Below are positions 7,732 through 18,431 of a DNA stretch of 64,000 bases, in pieces. Each line of letters begins with the position of its first letter. Within the stretch, counting starts at the first letter, position 1. Position numbers and translations under genes: made by a program. Below the pieces are notes generated by a model. It did no database searches. It saw only the letters and a list, made by a program, of their open reading frames with translations, and was not told where the DNA came from. Origin of the DNA: Proteobacteria bacterium ST_bin14 (GTDB taxonomy: Bacteria; Pseudomonadota; Alphaproteobacteria; Sphingomonadales; Sphingomonadaceae); the NCBI GenBank assembly GCA_002083655.1, contig MSXR01000003.1:1-64000 (forward strand). Reading direction: 5' to 3'.

Positions 7732-9117
7732 ATGGCTGAACGCAAGATTTTTGCCGGCCACGCCGTGCGCCGGTTGCGGCGTCAGGCCGGGTTGACGCAA
7801 TCGGCCATGGCCGAGGATCTGGCGATCTCCCCCAGCTATCTCAACCTGGTTGAACGCAACCAGCGCCCGCTGTCGGCGGCATTGCTGGTCAAACTGCTCG
7901 ACCGGTTTGATTTTGATCCGCGCGCACTGACCGCAGCCGAGCCGGGCGGGGGTGAGGCGGCGATGCGGCGGCGGCTCGCTGATCCCATGTTTGCCGATCT
8001 CGATATTGATCGCAGCGAGCTGGAGGAATGGCTGGCAGGCGCGCCGGGCGGGGCAGAGGCATTTGCGCGCGCCTTTGACCAAATCGGCGCGGGCGGAGCC
8101 GTTGCCACGACCGGGCCTGATCCGGTTGCGCAGGTGCGGCGGGAGATTGAGCATTGGCGCAACCATTTCCCTGATCTGGACGCTGCCGCCGAACAACTGG
8201 CCGATGACATGCGGCTGGGTGCGGGTGACTTGTACGGTGCCGTCGCGGATCGGCTGCGGGTGAAACACCAATTATCGATCCGGGTGCTGCCGGTGGAGGT
8301 GATGCCCGATATGCTGCGTCGGCTCGATCTGCATGCCCGCCAGCTGCAATTGTCGGAATTGCTCGACCCGGCCTCGCGCGCTTTTGCCGCCACATTCCAG
8401 CTTGCCCAGATTGAGGCGCGGGCAGAGATTGACGCCCTGGTGGCGGGCGCTGGCTTTACCGATCGGGCGGCAGAACGGCTGCACCGCCGCCACCTCGCCA
8501 GCTACTTCGCGGCCGCTGTCATGATGCCCTATGCCCGGTTTCTGCGGGCGTGCGAGGCGACCGGATATGACATCGAATTGCTGCAACGCCGGTTTGGTGC
8601 AGGGTTCGAACAGGTCGCGCACCGCTTGACGACGCTGCAACGGGTGGGCGCGCGCGGTCTGCCGTTTTTCATGGTGCGGATTGATCGCGCAGGTCAGGCG
8701 TCGAAGCGATTTTCCGGCGCAAGCAACGCCGCGCTGGTCGAGGCTGATGGCCGGTGCCCATTGTGGCGGTTGCATCACGCGTTTGAACGGCCAGGGTCGT
8801 TGACGGTGCAGTTGGTGGAACTGCAAGATGGTGGCCGCTGGCTGACGATGGCGCGCACCGTGACGCCGCAGGGGCATCGATATGGCGCCACCGGGGCTGA
8901 ATTCGCGGTTGGGCTGGGCGTGGATGCGGCGCTGGCGGGATCATTGGCGATTGCGCGCGGCGTTGATCTGGCGGGCGATGCGACGCCGATCGGGCTTGGG
9001 TGCCGCGCCTGTTTGCGGGTCGATTGCCCACAGCGTTCCGCCCCGCCTGCAGGCCGCATGCTGATCGTCAACGAGAATGAACGCCGCCTGTCGCCGATCA
9101 GTTTTGCCGGTGACTGA
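7732..9117 (+). CDS. ScfR-like XRE regulator (short-chain fatty acyl-CoA regulator type)
   Basis: Transcription factor of 461 aa. Residues 1-65 form an XRE helix-turn-helix (GLTQSAMAEDLAISPSYLNL). The middle contains an ImmA/IrrE-like region (a degenerate RLHRRHLASYFAAAVMMPY where metallopeptidase relatives have HExxH), and the C-terminus has the DUF2083 fold with a Cys cluster, CRACLRVDCPQR. This order matches ScfR, PccR and RamB regulators, which control acetate and propionate metabolism and sense acyl-CoAs. I chose the ATG at 7732; eight codons upstream are also open. A ferredoxin reductase gene follows on the same strand. The effector and targets here are inferred from the family. Confidence 0.82.
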   Translation: MAERKIFAGHAVRRLRRQAGLTQSAMAEDLAISPSYLNLVERNQRPLSAALLVKLLDRFDFDPRALTAAEPGGGEAAMRRRLADPMFADLDIDRSELEEWLAGAPGGAEAFARAFDQIGAGGAVATTGPDPVAQVRREIEHWRNHFPDLDAAAEQLADDMRLGAGDLYGAVADRLRVKHQLSIRVLPVEVMPDMLRRLDLHARQLQLSELLDPASRAFAATFQLAQIEARAEIDALVAGAGFTDRAAERLHRRHLASYFAAAVMMPYARFLRACEATGYDIELLQRRFGAGFEQVAHRLTTLQRVGARGLPFFMVRIDRAGQASKRFSGASNAALVEADGRCPLWRLHHAFERPGSLTVQLVELQDGGRWLTMARTVTPQGHRYGATGAEFAVGLGVDAALAGSLAIARGVDLAGDATPIGLGCRACLRVDCPQRSAPPAGRMLIVNENERRLSPISFAGD

Positions 9118-9207
9118 TAACCCCGCTTTTGCGCTGCATAGCAACAAATGCTGGACTTTGCCCCCCCGGATGGCGGAAAGGCCCGCCAATCTGAGATTGA
9201 GGGCAGC

Positions 9208-9963
9208 ATGAATCATACCGTCGAAAAAGTGTTGTGGGTGAAGCATTGGAACGAGAGCCTGTTCTCGTTCGCGGTCACGCGGCCGCCCAGTTTTCGGTTT
9301 CAGAGCGGCCAGTTCGTGATGCTCGGCCTGATGGTTGAAGGCAAACCGCTGTTGCGCGCTTACTCGATGGCGTCGCAGCATTATGCCGAGGAGCTCGAAT
9401 TTTTGAGCATCATCGTGCAGGATGGCCCGCTGACGTCTCGCTTGCAGCACATCAAGGAAGGCGACGAGATTCTGCTGGCGGCCAAATCGGTGGGAAGCCT
9501 TGTGCTCGATGCGCTGTTGCCGGGCAAAAACCTGCACATGATCGGCACGGGCACGGGCCTTGCGCCCTGGCTCAGCCTGGCGCGCGATCCCGATGTGTAT
9601 GACCGTTTCGACACCGTGTCGGTGCAGCACACCGTGCGCAGCGCGAGCGACCTGGCCTATTTCGACATGTTGTCGAGCAAGCTGGCCGATGATCCGCTGG
9701 TATCAGAACAAGCGGCGGTAAAATTCCACTATGATTGGTCCGCCACCCGCGATCCCGCCGGCCCCGGCCATGACAATCGCCGCATTACAGATCGCATTCT
9801 TGATGGCAGCTACAAGCTTGATCCCGAGACAGACCGGGTGATGCTGTGCGGTTCCATGGCGATGATCAAGGAAACGGCATCGATCCTTGAAGGCCTGGGC
9901 TTTACGGAAGGCGCAATGTCAGGCCCGGGCACGTTCGTGCTGGAACGCGCATTTGTTGGCTAA
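9208..9963 (+). CDS. fpr: Ferredoxin--NADP reductase
   Basis: FAD-dependent reductase of 251 aa that passes electrons between NADPH and ferredoxin or flavodoxin, cytosolic. The FAD site is RAYSMAS near residues 49-55, the NADP site is GTGTGLAPWLS near 112-122, and the C-terminus ends in the bacterial FPR form (FVLERAFVG). The ATG at 9208 follows TTGAGGG at 9197-9203; the frame is open upstream to 9148 but those residues are not conserved-looking. It lies 90 bases behind the ScfR-like regulator and ends six bases from the convergent aldo/keto reductase. Confidence 0.9.
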   Translation: MNHTVEKVLWVKHWNESLFSFAVTRPPSFRFQSGQFVMLGLMVEGKPLLRAYSMASQHYAEELEFLSIIVQDGPLTSRLQHIKEGDEILLAAKSVGSLVLDALLPGKNLHMIGTGTGLAPWLSLARDPDVYDRFDTVSVQHTVRSASDLAYFDMLSSKLADDPLVSEQAAVKFHYDWSATRDPAGPGHDNRRITDRILDGSYKLDPETDRVMLCGSMAMIKETASILEGLGFTEGAMSGPGTFVLERAFVG

Positions 9964-9969
9964 GACGGG

Positions 9970-10917
9970 TTAAGCCCCCGCCAGCGTTAACCGATCGCGC
10001 TGATCCGCCGTCAGCGACAACGCCATTGCGCCGGTCAGCTCGTCCATTTGGGCCACGCTGGTGGCGCTGGCGATGGGGGCAGTGATGCCGGGCTGGGCGG
10101 CGAGCCAGGCCAAAGCGATCTGCGCCAGCGTCGCGCCGGTTTCCTCGGCAACGCTGTCCATCGCGGCGAGCACACCCAGCTTTCCATCAATCATTGGCTG
10201 CATCCGCCCACCGCGCACGCTTTTGCTCAGGTCAGCATTGCTGCGATATTTGCCCGTCAAAAAGCCTGAGGCGAGGCCGTAATAAGGCACCACGCCGATA
10301 TTGTGCGTGACGCACAGGTCTTGCAACTCGCCCTCAAATTTACGGCGGCTGACAAGGTTATATTCGGGCTGCAGCGCATGATAATGCGGCAGACGGTGCG
10401 CGGTCGCCAGATCAAGCGCTGATTTCAGCCGAGCAGCGGAAAAGTTTGACGCGCCAACCACGCGAATCTTGCCCGCGTCGATCAGCTTGCTAAACGCCTC
10501 CAGCGCTGCCTCCTGCGGCACATCTTCATCGTCCTGATGCGCGAAATACAGGTCGATTGTATCGATACCCAGCCGCGTAAGCGATGCATCGCACGCCGCC
10601 GCGATACGGGCGGGCGCCAGCTTTGCCCCGCCCTCACCGGGCAGCATGCCGACCTTGGTTGCGATCTGCACCGCGCCGCGCTTGCCGCTTGCCTTCAGCC
10701 ATTCACCGATGACCGTTTCGGATTCACCGCCTTTGTGGCCCGGTGCCCATGCCGAATAAACGTCGGCGGTGTCGATCATCGTCCCGCCGCCCGCGACAAA
10801 CGCATCGAGCACGGCAAAACTGGTGGTCTTGTCCGCCGTCCACCCAAACACATTGCCGCCCAGCACCAGCGGCGCGATGGAAAGATCGGTGGCACCAAGG
10901 CGGCGAAGTTCGGTCAT
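9970..10917 (-). CDS. Aldo/keto reductase
   Basis: NADPH-dependent carbonyl reductase of 315 aa with a TIM-barrel fold. The family motifs are DTADVYSAW (catalytic Asp and Tyr) near residue 50, the active-site Lys in IATKVGM, and a C-terminal region that would bind the cofactor (IASATSVAQMDEL). The N-terminal RRLGATDLSIAPLVLGGN is typical of the YajO/Tas group. It is the last gene of a minus-strand operon: its ATG overlaps the stop of a small lipoprotein gene (ATGA). The substrate is unknown. Confidence 0.88.
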   Translation of the reverse strand: MTELRRLGATDLSIAPLVLGGNVFGWTADKTTSFAVLDAFVAGGGTMIDTADVYSAWAPGHKGGESETVIGEWLKASGKRGAVQIATKVGMLPGEGGAKLAPARIAAACDASLTRLGIDTIDLYFAHQDDEDVPQEAALEAFSKLIDAGKIRVVGASNFSAARLKSALDLATAHRLPHYHALQPEYNLVSRRKFEGELQDLCVTHNIGVVPYYGLASGFLTGKYRSNADLSKSVRGGRMQPMIDGKLGVLAAMDSVAEETGATLAQIALAWLAAQPGITAPIASATSVAQMDELTGAMALSLTADQRDRLTLAGA

Positions 10918-11117
10918 CGGGTTTCCTGATCGCTGGCGTTGTCTGCAACCATATCGGCCGACACGCTATTGTCATCCAACATCGCTGCCGCTTCGTTCAG
11001 CGCCTGCGCCTCGCCGGGCGAGGCACCGCTTTCATCGGTTGCCGGGGCATTACAGGCGGCGAGCAGCAGGGCCAGCAAAGGTATCGCGCGTTTCACGGGA
11101 TTATTCGTCAATCTCAT
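10914..11117 (-). CDS. Small predicted lipoprotein (67 aa)
   Basis: A 67-residue lipoprotein: positively charged start (MRLTNNPVKR), hydrophobic core, lipobox LAAC at about residue 21, then a short acidic, Ala/Ser/Asp-rich tail. The ATG at 11117 lies inside the 3' end of the preceding lipoprotein gene (17-base overlap), and its stop overlaps the aldo/keto reductase start. I do not recognise a family. The overlaps on both sides and the clear lipobox make it real rather than chance. Confidence 0.7.
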   Translation of the reverse strand: MRLTNNPVKRAIPLLALLLAACNAPATDESGASPGEAQALNEAAAMLDDNSVSADMVADNASDQETR

Positions 11118-11358
11118 TCCCGGCGGCGTCGGCCACATTGCCAATTTTCACACCCGCCCGGTCAATGGCGTTTTCAGCAGCGCCAAAGGCCTGATCGGCG
11201 GCGGCATCGGTATCGTTGATCGCCTCGCTCATCGTGGCATTGGCGTCTGCGGTAATGGCTTCTGCGGCCTCGGCGGATTCGTTTTGCGCATTGGGCGAAC
11301 ATGCGGCCAGCCCAATGGCGGCTGCGGCCATGATCGTAACATTGGTCAGCTTTTTCAT
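11101..11358 (-). CDS. Small Ala-rich lipoprotein (85 aa)
   Basis: First gene of the minus-strand lipoprotein-aldo/keto reductase operon. An 85-residue protein with signal MKKLTNVTIMAAAAIG and lipobox LAAC, followed by an Ala/Glu/Asp/Asn-rich tail with helical periodicity (ADANATMSEAINDTDAAADQ), suggesting a long amphipathic helix in the periplasm. Its ATG follows AAGGA. It is read divergently from the SahR-like regulator across 152 bases. Function unknown. Confidence 0.75.
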   Translation of the reverse strand: MKKLTNVTIMAAAAIGLAACSPNAQNESAEAAEAITADANATMSEAINDTDAAADQAFGAAENAIDRAGVKIGNVADAAGNEIDE

Positions 11359-11480
11359 CGCGGGTCCTTTTTCAGATCGGTAATGTGGCGGGATGGGTTC
11401 AGGTGCGACAACGCATAAAGGCTAAACCAGGGTGCATGATGGCGCAATCAGGATGCGCGGCGGCGGGAATCATTGACGAC

Positions 11481-11500
11481 ATATAAAGATATCTTTATAT
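11481..11500. promoter_or_regulatory. Perfect 20-bp palindrome, candidate SahR-type operator
   Basis: ATATAAAGATATCTTTATAT reads the same on both strands and ends 10 bases before the start codon of the ArsR-methyltransferase regulator that heads the metF-metH operon. It is an AT-only island in high-GC DNA and takes the place where a ribosome-binding site and -10 element would be expected. The best reading is an operator for the regulator itself. Confidence 0.8.
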
Positions 11501-11510
11501 CCTATCAGCA

Positions 11511-12470
11511 ATGACCCTCGCCCTCGATATTTTCCGCGCGCTCGCCGATGCGAGCCGATTGCGCATCATGGCGTTGTTGCAGTCAATGGAGCTGTCCGTC
11601 GGTGAACTGGCGCAGGTGCTGGGGCAGAGCCAACCGCGCGTCTCGCGGCATGTGAAAATTCTGTGCGATGCCGGGCTGGCGGAACGCCGCAAGGAAGGGA
11701 GCTGGGTGTTTCTGGCGCTGGGCGATGCCGCGCTGGTGCAGCCCGTGCTCGCCGCACTCGATAGCTGGGGCAGCCGCGCGCCTGATCATTGGGCAGTCGC
11801 CGATGCCGCTCGGCTGGCGGCAGTGCGGGCAGATCGTGCAGCAGCTGCCAATGCCTGGTTTGAGGCAAATGCCGGCCAATGGGACGCCATCCGATCCCTC
11901 CACATCGCAGAGAGCGAGGTTGAGGCGGCGATTATCCGGGTGCTCGGCGACAAACCGATTGGCCAGTTGATCGATATCGGCACCGGCACCGGGCGGATGC
12001 TGGAATTGTTCGGGCCACAGGCGGCCCATGTGCTGGGCATTGACCGCAGTTCTGAAATGCTCCGGCTGGCCCGGGCCAAACTGGCTGAGCGCGGTCTTGA
12101 TCGCGCTGATCTGCGCCAGGCCGATCTTTATGCGCTGCCGCTGGCGGATGGGCAGGCCGATGTCGCCATCCTGCATCACGTGCTGCATTTTGCGCAGCAA
12201 CCCGGTGCCGCAATTGCAGAGGCGGCGCGGGTATTGAACCCCGGCGGCAGGCTGTTGATTGCTGATTTCGCACCGCATGACCGCGAAGAATTGCGCGCGC
12301 GCGATGCGCATACGCGGCTTGGCTTTTCGGATGATCAGGTGGCGAACTGGTTCGATGCGGCGGGGCTGTCGCTGTCGCAGGTCGAAACGCTCGAAGGCGG
12401 TCAGCTTACCGTCAAATTATGGCTTGGTCGCAAAACCGGCAATGAGCCAAAGCAGGTGAAGGCAGCATGA
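11511..12470 (+). CDS. ArsR-family regulator fused to a SAM-dependent methyltransferase domain (SahR-like)
   Basis: Fusion protein of 319 aa heading the methionine operon. Residues 1-85 are an ArsR winged helix (LADASRLRIMALLQ, QSQPRVSRHVKILCDAGL); residues about 140-300 are a class I methyltransferase with motif I IDIGTGTGRMLELF and a methyl-acceptor-like region HHVLHFAQQP. Similar fusions next to metF and metH are known or predicted to control methionine and SAM-cycle genes in response to S-adenosylhomocysteine (SahR). The methyltransferase domain is therefore more likely a sensor than an enzyme, which is inference. No Shine-Dalgarno is visible; a palindrome lies directly upstream. The stop overlaps the metF start by four bases. 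Confidence 0.85.
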   Translation: MTLALDIFRALADASRLRIMALLQSMELSVGELAQVLGQSQPRVSRHVKILCDAGLAERRKEGSWVFLALGDAALVQPVLAALDSWGSRAPDHWAVADAARLAAVRADRAAAANAWFEANAGQWDAIRSLHIAESEVEAAIIRVLGDKPIGQLIDIGTGTGRMLELFGPQAAHVLGIDRSSEMLRLARAKLAERGLDRADLRQADLYALPLADGQADVAILHHVLHFAQQPGAAIAEAARVLNPGGRLLIADFAPHDREELRARDAHTRLGFSDDQVANWFDAAGLSLSQVETLEGGQLTVKLWLGRKTGNEPKQVKAA

Positions 12471-13411
12471 CAATCCCGGTTTCCCACATCGAAGAAGCAC
12501 GCCGCGCGCTGGATGCGCCGTTGTTCGCTGATCTGGCGGGCGACGCGAATGTGTCGTTCGAATTCTTCCCGCCCAAAACGGAAAAGATGGAACAGGCGCT
12601 GTGGGAAACGGTGCAGACGCTGGAGCCGTTCGGCCCGCGATTTGTGTCAGTCACATACGGCGCGGGCGGATCAACGCGGGAGCGCACGCACGCCACGGTC
12701 GCGCGCATTCAGCGCGAAACCTCACTGGGTGCCGCTGCTCACCTGACCTGTGTCGAAGCGAGCCGTGACGAGATTGACGAGATTGCCGATGCCTATTGGC
12801 AGGCAGGCGTGCGCCACATCGTCGCGCTGCGCGGCGATGCGCCGGGCGCGGGCGGTTTTGTGCCGCACCCGCAGGGCTATACCAACGCGGCTGATCTGGT
12901 GGCGGGGCTAAAGCGGCTGCACCCCTTTGAAATTTCGGTTGCTGCCTACCCCGAACGCCACCCGGACTCGCGCGATCAGGCCGAGGATCTGGATAATCTG
13001 AAGCGCAAGCTGGATGCGGGCGCAACACGCGGCATTACCCAGTTTTTCTTTGAAGCAGAAACCTTCTTCCGCTTTCGTGACGATGCGGTGGCAGCGGGGA
13101 TCGACGCTGAAATGGTACCCGGCATCATGCCGGTCACCAATTTTGCCAGCATCCTGAAAATGTCGGCGATGTGCGGCACCGCCGTGCCACCCTGGCTTGG
13201 CCGGTTGTTTGAGGGGCTGGAGGATCATGCAACCAGCCGCCAGTTGATCGCCGCCACGCTGGCAGCTGAACTCTGTCGCAACCTGTATATCGGCGGCGTG
13301 CGCGACCTGCATTTCTACACGCTCAACCGCGCGGAACTCAGCTTTGCAATCTGCCATCTGCTGGGCCTGCGGGCGAAGGTGGCACCAGTGGCCGTTGACG
13401 CGGTGGCTTGA
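12467..13411 (+). CDS. metF: 5,10-methylenetetrahydrofolate reductase
   Basis: FAD enzyme reducing methylene-THF to methyl-THF, the methyl donor for methionine synthase; 314 aa. Motifs FEFFPPKTEKME at about residue 25 (catalytic Glu), VTYGAGGSTRERT and GITQFFFEAETFFRF fit the family and its length. The ATG at 12467 overlaps the regulator's stop (ATGA), so the two are coupled. metH part 1 follows after 43 bases that contain a hairpin. The product is handed to the methionine synthase encoded next. Confidence 0.95.
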   Translation: MTIPVSHIEEARRALDAPLFADLAGDANVSFEFFPPKTEKMEQALWETVQTLEPFGPRFVSVTYGAGGSTRERTHATVARIQRETSLGAAAHLTCVEASRDEIDEIADAYWQAGVRHIVALRGDAPGAGGFVPHPQGYTNAADLVAGLKRLHPFEISVAAYPERHPDSRDQAEDLDNLKRKLDAGATRGITQFFFEAETFFRFRDDAVAAGIDAEMVPGIMPVTNFASILKMSAMCGTAVPPWLGRLFEGLEDHATSRQLIAATLAAELCRNLYIGGVRDLHFYTLNRAELSFAICHLLGLRAKVAPVAVDAVA

Positions 13412-13417
13412 AAAATC

Positions 13418-13445
13418 AAGCCCCTCCCCTTCAGGGCAGGGGCTT
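13418..13445 (+). repeat. C/G-rich hairpin before metH part 1
   Basis: AAGCCCCT at 13418-13425 pairs with AGGGGCTT at 13438-13445, with a smaller internal CCCT/AGGG pairing. It ends two bases before the AGGAG ribosome-binding site of metH part 1. It belongs to the same C-run/G-run style as the larger repeat at 14512. It could be a repeat remnant or an attenuating structure. Confidence 0.6.
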
Positions 13446-13454
13446 TAGGAGAAA

Positions 13455-14504
13455 ATGATGACTGCCCGTAACCAACTTCTCGCCCAGGCCGCCCAGCGCA
13501 TTTTGCTGACCGATGGCGCATTCGGCACCGAGATTCAGAACTGGAAACTGGTTGAGGCCGATTATGCCGGCGACCTGAAGCTGGCCAAGGACCAGAAAGG
13601 CAATAATGACATCCTTGCCATCACCAAGCCCGATGTGCCGGAAACGATCACCCGCGCTTATCTGGATGCTGGCTCCGACATCGTGTCGACCAACACGTTC
13701 AGCGCGAACCTGATCAGCCAGGCCGATTATGGTGCCGAACATCTGGTGCGCGACATTAACGTCGCCTCTGCCCGCATCGCGCGCAGGCTGGCCGATGAAT
13801 ATGCCGCCAGGGATGGCCGCCCGCGCTTTGTGGCAGGCGCCATCGGGCCGACCAACAAGACGCTGTCGCTAAGCCCCGACGTCAACGATCCCGGTTACCG
13901 CGAGATTGATTTTGATTATCTGAAGGACGTGTATCTGGAACAGGTAATCGCCCTGGTCGAAGGCGGGGTTGATTTCATTCTGATCGAAACCGTGTTCGAT
14001 ACGCTGAACGCCAAGGCCGGGATTATGGCGGTGATTGAGGCGGGTGAGGTGCTTGGCCGCGACCTGCCAATCATGCTGTCGATGACGCTGACCGATTTGT
14101 CAGGCCGCAACCTTTCCGGCCATACGGTGGAGGCGTTCTGGCACGCGGTGCGGCATGCCAAGCCGGTGACGATTGGCCTGAACTGCTCCTTCGGTGCGCA
14201 GCAATTGCGCCCGCATGTGAAGACGCTGGCGGCAATCGCCGATACGCTGATCATGATCTACCCGAATGCTGGCCTGCCCAATGAACTCGGCGAATATGAT
14301 GAACTGCCAGAGCAAACCGCCGCGCTGGTGAAGGAATGGGCAGAGGCTGGCCAGGTCAACATTCTGGGCGGCTGTTGCGGATCAAGCCCCGCGCACATCG
14401 CGGCGATGTCGCGTGCGGTGGCTGGCCTGCCCGCGCGCGCAGTGCCGGTGCCGCCAGTGGTGACGCGGCTTGCCGGGCTGGAGCCAATGACGATGGCGGC
14501 TTGA
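13455..14504 (+). CDS. metH: Methionine synthase part 1: homocysteine S-methyltransferase domain
   Basis: Separate 349-residue polypeptide matching the N-terminal homocysteine-binding module of cobalamin-dependent methionine synthase. It begins with [11 protein letters not shown] and carries the zinc-binding Cys residues in GLNCSFGA and GGCCGSS. It lacks folate, cobalamin and reactivation domains, which are encoded by the following gene. AGGAG at 13447-13451 sets the ATG at 13455. This split is known in many alphaproteobacteria, so it is not a frameshift: the two parts lie in different frames, separated by 131 bases with a long inverted repeat. The protein would act as a complex with part 2. 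Confidence 0.93.
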   Translation: MMTARNQLLAQAAQRILLTDGAFGTEIQNWKLVEADYAGDLKLAKDQKGNNDILAITKPDVPETITRAYLDAGSDIVSTNTFSANLISQADYGAEHLVRDINVASARIARRLADEYAARDGRPRFVAGAIGPTNKTLSLSPDVNDPGYREIDFDYLKDVYLEQVIALVEGGVDFILIETVFDTLNAKAGIMAVIEAGEVLGRDLPIMLSMTLTDLSGRNLSGHTVEAFWHAVRHAKPVTIGLNCSFGAQQLRPHVKTLAAIADTLIMIYPNAGLPNELGEYDELPEQTAALVKEWAEAGQVNILGGCCGSSPAHIAAMSRAVAGLPARAVPVPPVVTRLAGLEPMTMAA

Positions 14505-14511
14505 ACCAAAC

Positions 14512-14622
14512 CCCCCTCCCGCTTGCGGGAGGGGTAGGGGGTGGGCCTGAACCACCCCGAACGTCACTCGCTTGTAGCAAGTTACACACCCACCCCCAGC
14601 CCCTCCCGCAAGCGGGAGGGGG
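14512..14622. repeat. Long inverted repeat between the two metH genes
   Basis: Arms of 34 bases (14512-14545 and 14589-14622) are reverse complements with two mismatches, and each arm contains its own smaller CCCTCCCGC/GCGGGAGGG hairpin. The loop is about 43 bases. Its right arm supplies the G-rich sequence just upstream of the metH part 2 start. This is a mobile-looking intergenic palindromic element of the kind spread through sphingomonad genomes. Confidence 0.88.
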
Positions 14623-14626
14623 GAAG
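14615..14626 (+). promoter_or_regulatory. Ribosome-binding region of metH part 2 inside a repeat stem
   Basis: GGAGGGGGGAAG lies 9-16 bases before the ATG at 14636, and most of it belongs to the right arm of the inverted repeat. If the repeat folds in mRNA, the site is at least partly paired. Confidence 0.5.
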
Positions 14627-14635
14627 ACAGACAGC

Positions 14636-17236
<2,601 letters not shown>

Positions 17237-17367
17237 GGACCGGTCCGGATCGGGACAGTTGGCCGACGGGTTAATACCCTTCGCGTCGGAGCAGTGCGAT
17301 TAACCCTTTTCCTAGCTAGCCCGGACGCTCGATCACGCGATAGGCGGGGAGCCAAGGAGTTCATCCC

Positions 17368-18300
17368 ATGCGCTTGTTGCTGCCGATCCTCGCCATTGCG
17401 CTAACGGCGCCTGCCGCAGCGCAGTCCGCTGCCGCGCCCTTCACCGTCCAGGAAACCGGGCAGGGTTTTGCCAAGCTCGACGATGCGTTGATGTCCATTC
17501 GCGGCCAGAACGCGACGATCCTGATTGCGCCGGGCACCTACCGGCAATGCGCGATCCAGCAGGCGGGGCGGATCACCTTTCAGGCGGTGCAGCCGGGCAG
17601 TGTGATCTTCGACGGCGTGGCGTGTGAGGGAAAGGCGGCGCTGGTGCTGCGCGGCGAGGGATCGGTGGTCGACGGCATCATTTTTCGCAACATCCGCGTG
17701 CCCGATGGCAATGGCGCTGGCATCCGCATCGAACTCGGCGACCTCACCGTGCGCAACGCGATGTTCCTTGATAGTCAGGAAGGGATATTGGGCGCGCAAG
17801 ATGCACCGCGCGCGCTGACCATCGACCGGTCGACCTTTGCCGGGCTTGGCCAGTGCGACGAAACCCCCGATTGCGCGCACAGCGTATATCTGGCGACGAC
17901 AGGGCTGGTGACGATCACCCGGTCCCGCTTTGAGCGCGGGCGTGGTGGCCATTATGTAAAGCTGCGCGCGCCGCGCGTGTCGATTACCGACAACAGCTTT
18001 GATGATAGCCGGGGCACCAAGACCAACTACATGATCGATCTGCCCGAAGGCGGCACGGGGCTGATCGCAAACAACACCTTCGTGCAGGGGCCGCAAAAGG
18101 AAAACTGGACCGGCTTCATCGTCATCGCGGCCGAGGCGCGCAAATATCGCTCCGCTGGGTTGCGGGTGGAGGGCAACACTGCCAGCCTTGCCCCCGGCCA
18201 AACCAAAAGCCCCGCTTTCCTCGCCGACATCAGCCACGAACAACTCGCGCTGGGCACGAACACGCTGGGTGCGGGCGTGCGGGCGTTTGAGCGGCGGTAA
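17368..18300 (+). CDS. Exported right-handed beta-helix protein, function unknown
   Basis: Protein of 310 aa with a clear signal peptide (MRLLLPILAIALTAPAAAQ, cleavage around residue 19). The mature part has regularly spaced short strands with Asn turns (VDGIIFRNIRVPDG, LTIDRSTFAGLG, VTITRSRFERG, VSITDNSFDDS, GLIANNTFVQG), the pattern of a parallel beta-helix as in pectate lyases and carbohydrate epimerases. No catalytic set can be named. AAGGAG precedes the ATG. It is preceded by 131 bases without a gene and followed by a 30-bp inverted repeat. Likely periplasmic, possibly binding or processing a polysaccharide. Confidence 0.75.
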   Translation: MRLLLPILAIALTAPAAAQSAAAPFTVQETGQGFAKLDDALMSIRGQNATILIAPGTYRQCAIQQAGRITFQAVQPGSVIFDGVACEGKAALVLRGEGSVVDGIIFRNIRVPDGNGAGIRIELGDLTVRNAMFLDSQEGILGAQDAPRALTIDRSTFAGLGQCDETPDCAHSVYLATTGLVTITRSRFERGRGGHYVKLRAPRVSITDNSFDDSRGTKTNYMIDLPEGGTGLIANNTFVQGPQKENWTGFIVIAAEARKYRSAGLRVEGNTASLAPGQTKSPAFLADISHEQLALGTNTLGAGVRAFERR

Positions 18301-18327
18301 GGGGATGTTCGGGGATAATGATCTCCT

Positions 18328-18404
18328 GTCATTGCGAGCGCAGCGAAGCAATCCAGCGGCGTGCTCGCGGATAGGCTGGATTGCTTCGCTGCGCTCGCAA
18401 TGAC
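18328..18404. repeat. Perfect 30-bp inverted repeat
   Basis: Arms 18328-18357 and 18375-18404 are exact reverse complements (GTCATTGCGAGCGCAGCGAA... and its complement) around a 17-base loop. It lies between two convergent genes and would form a very stable hairpin, possibly serving as a terminator for both. Closely similar repeats are common between genes in many alphaproteobacteria. Confidence 0.92.
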
Positions 18405-18431
18405 GATGCTTTGGTTATCTCACGGGAGAGA

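Noticed and set aside
17268..17310. GGGTTAA/TTAACCC pair followed by TTTT as a metH terminator
   Set aside because: The stem is only seven base pairs with a 25-base loop, too weak to call.
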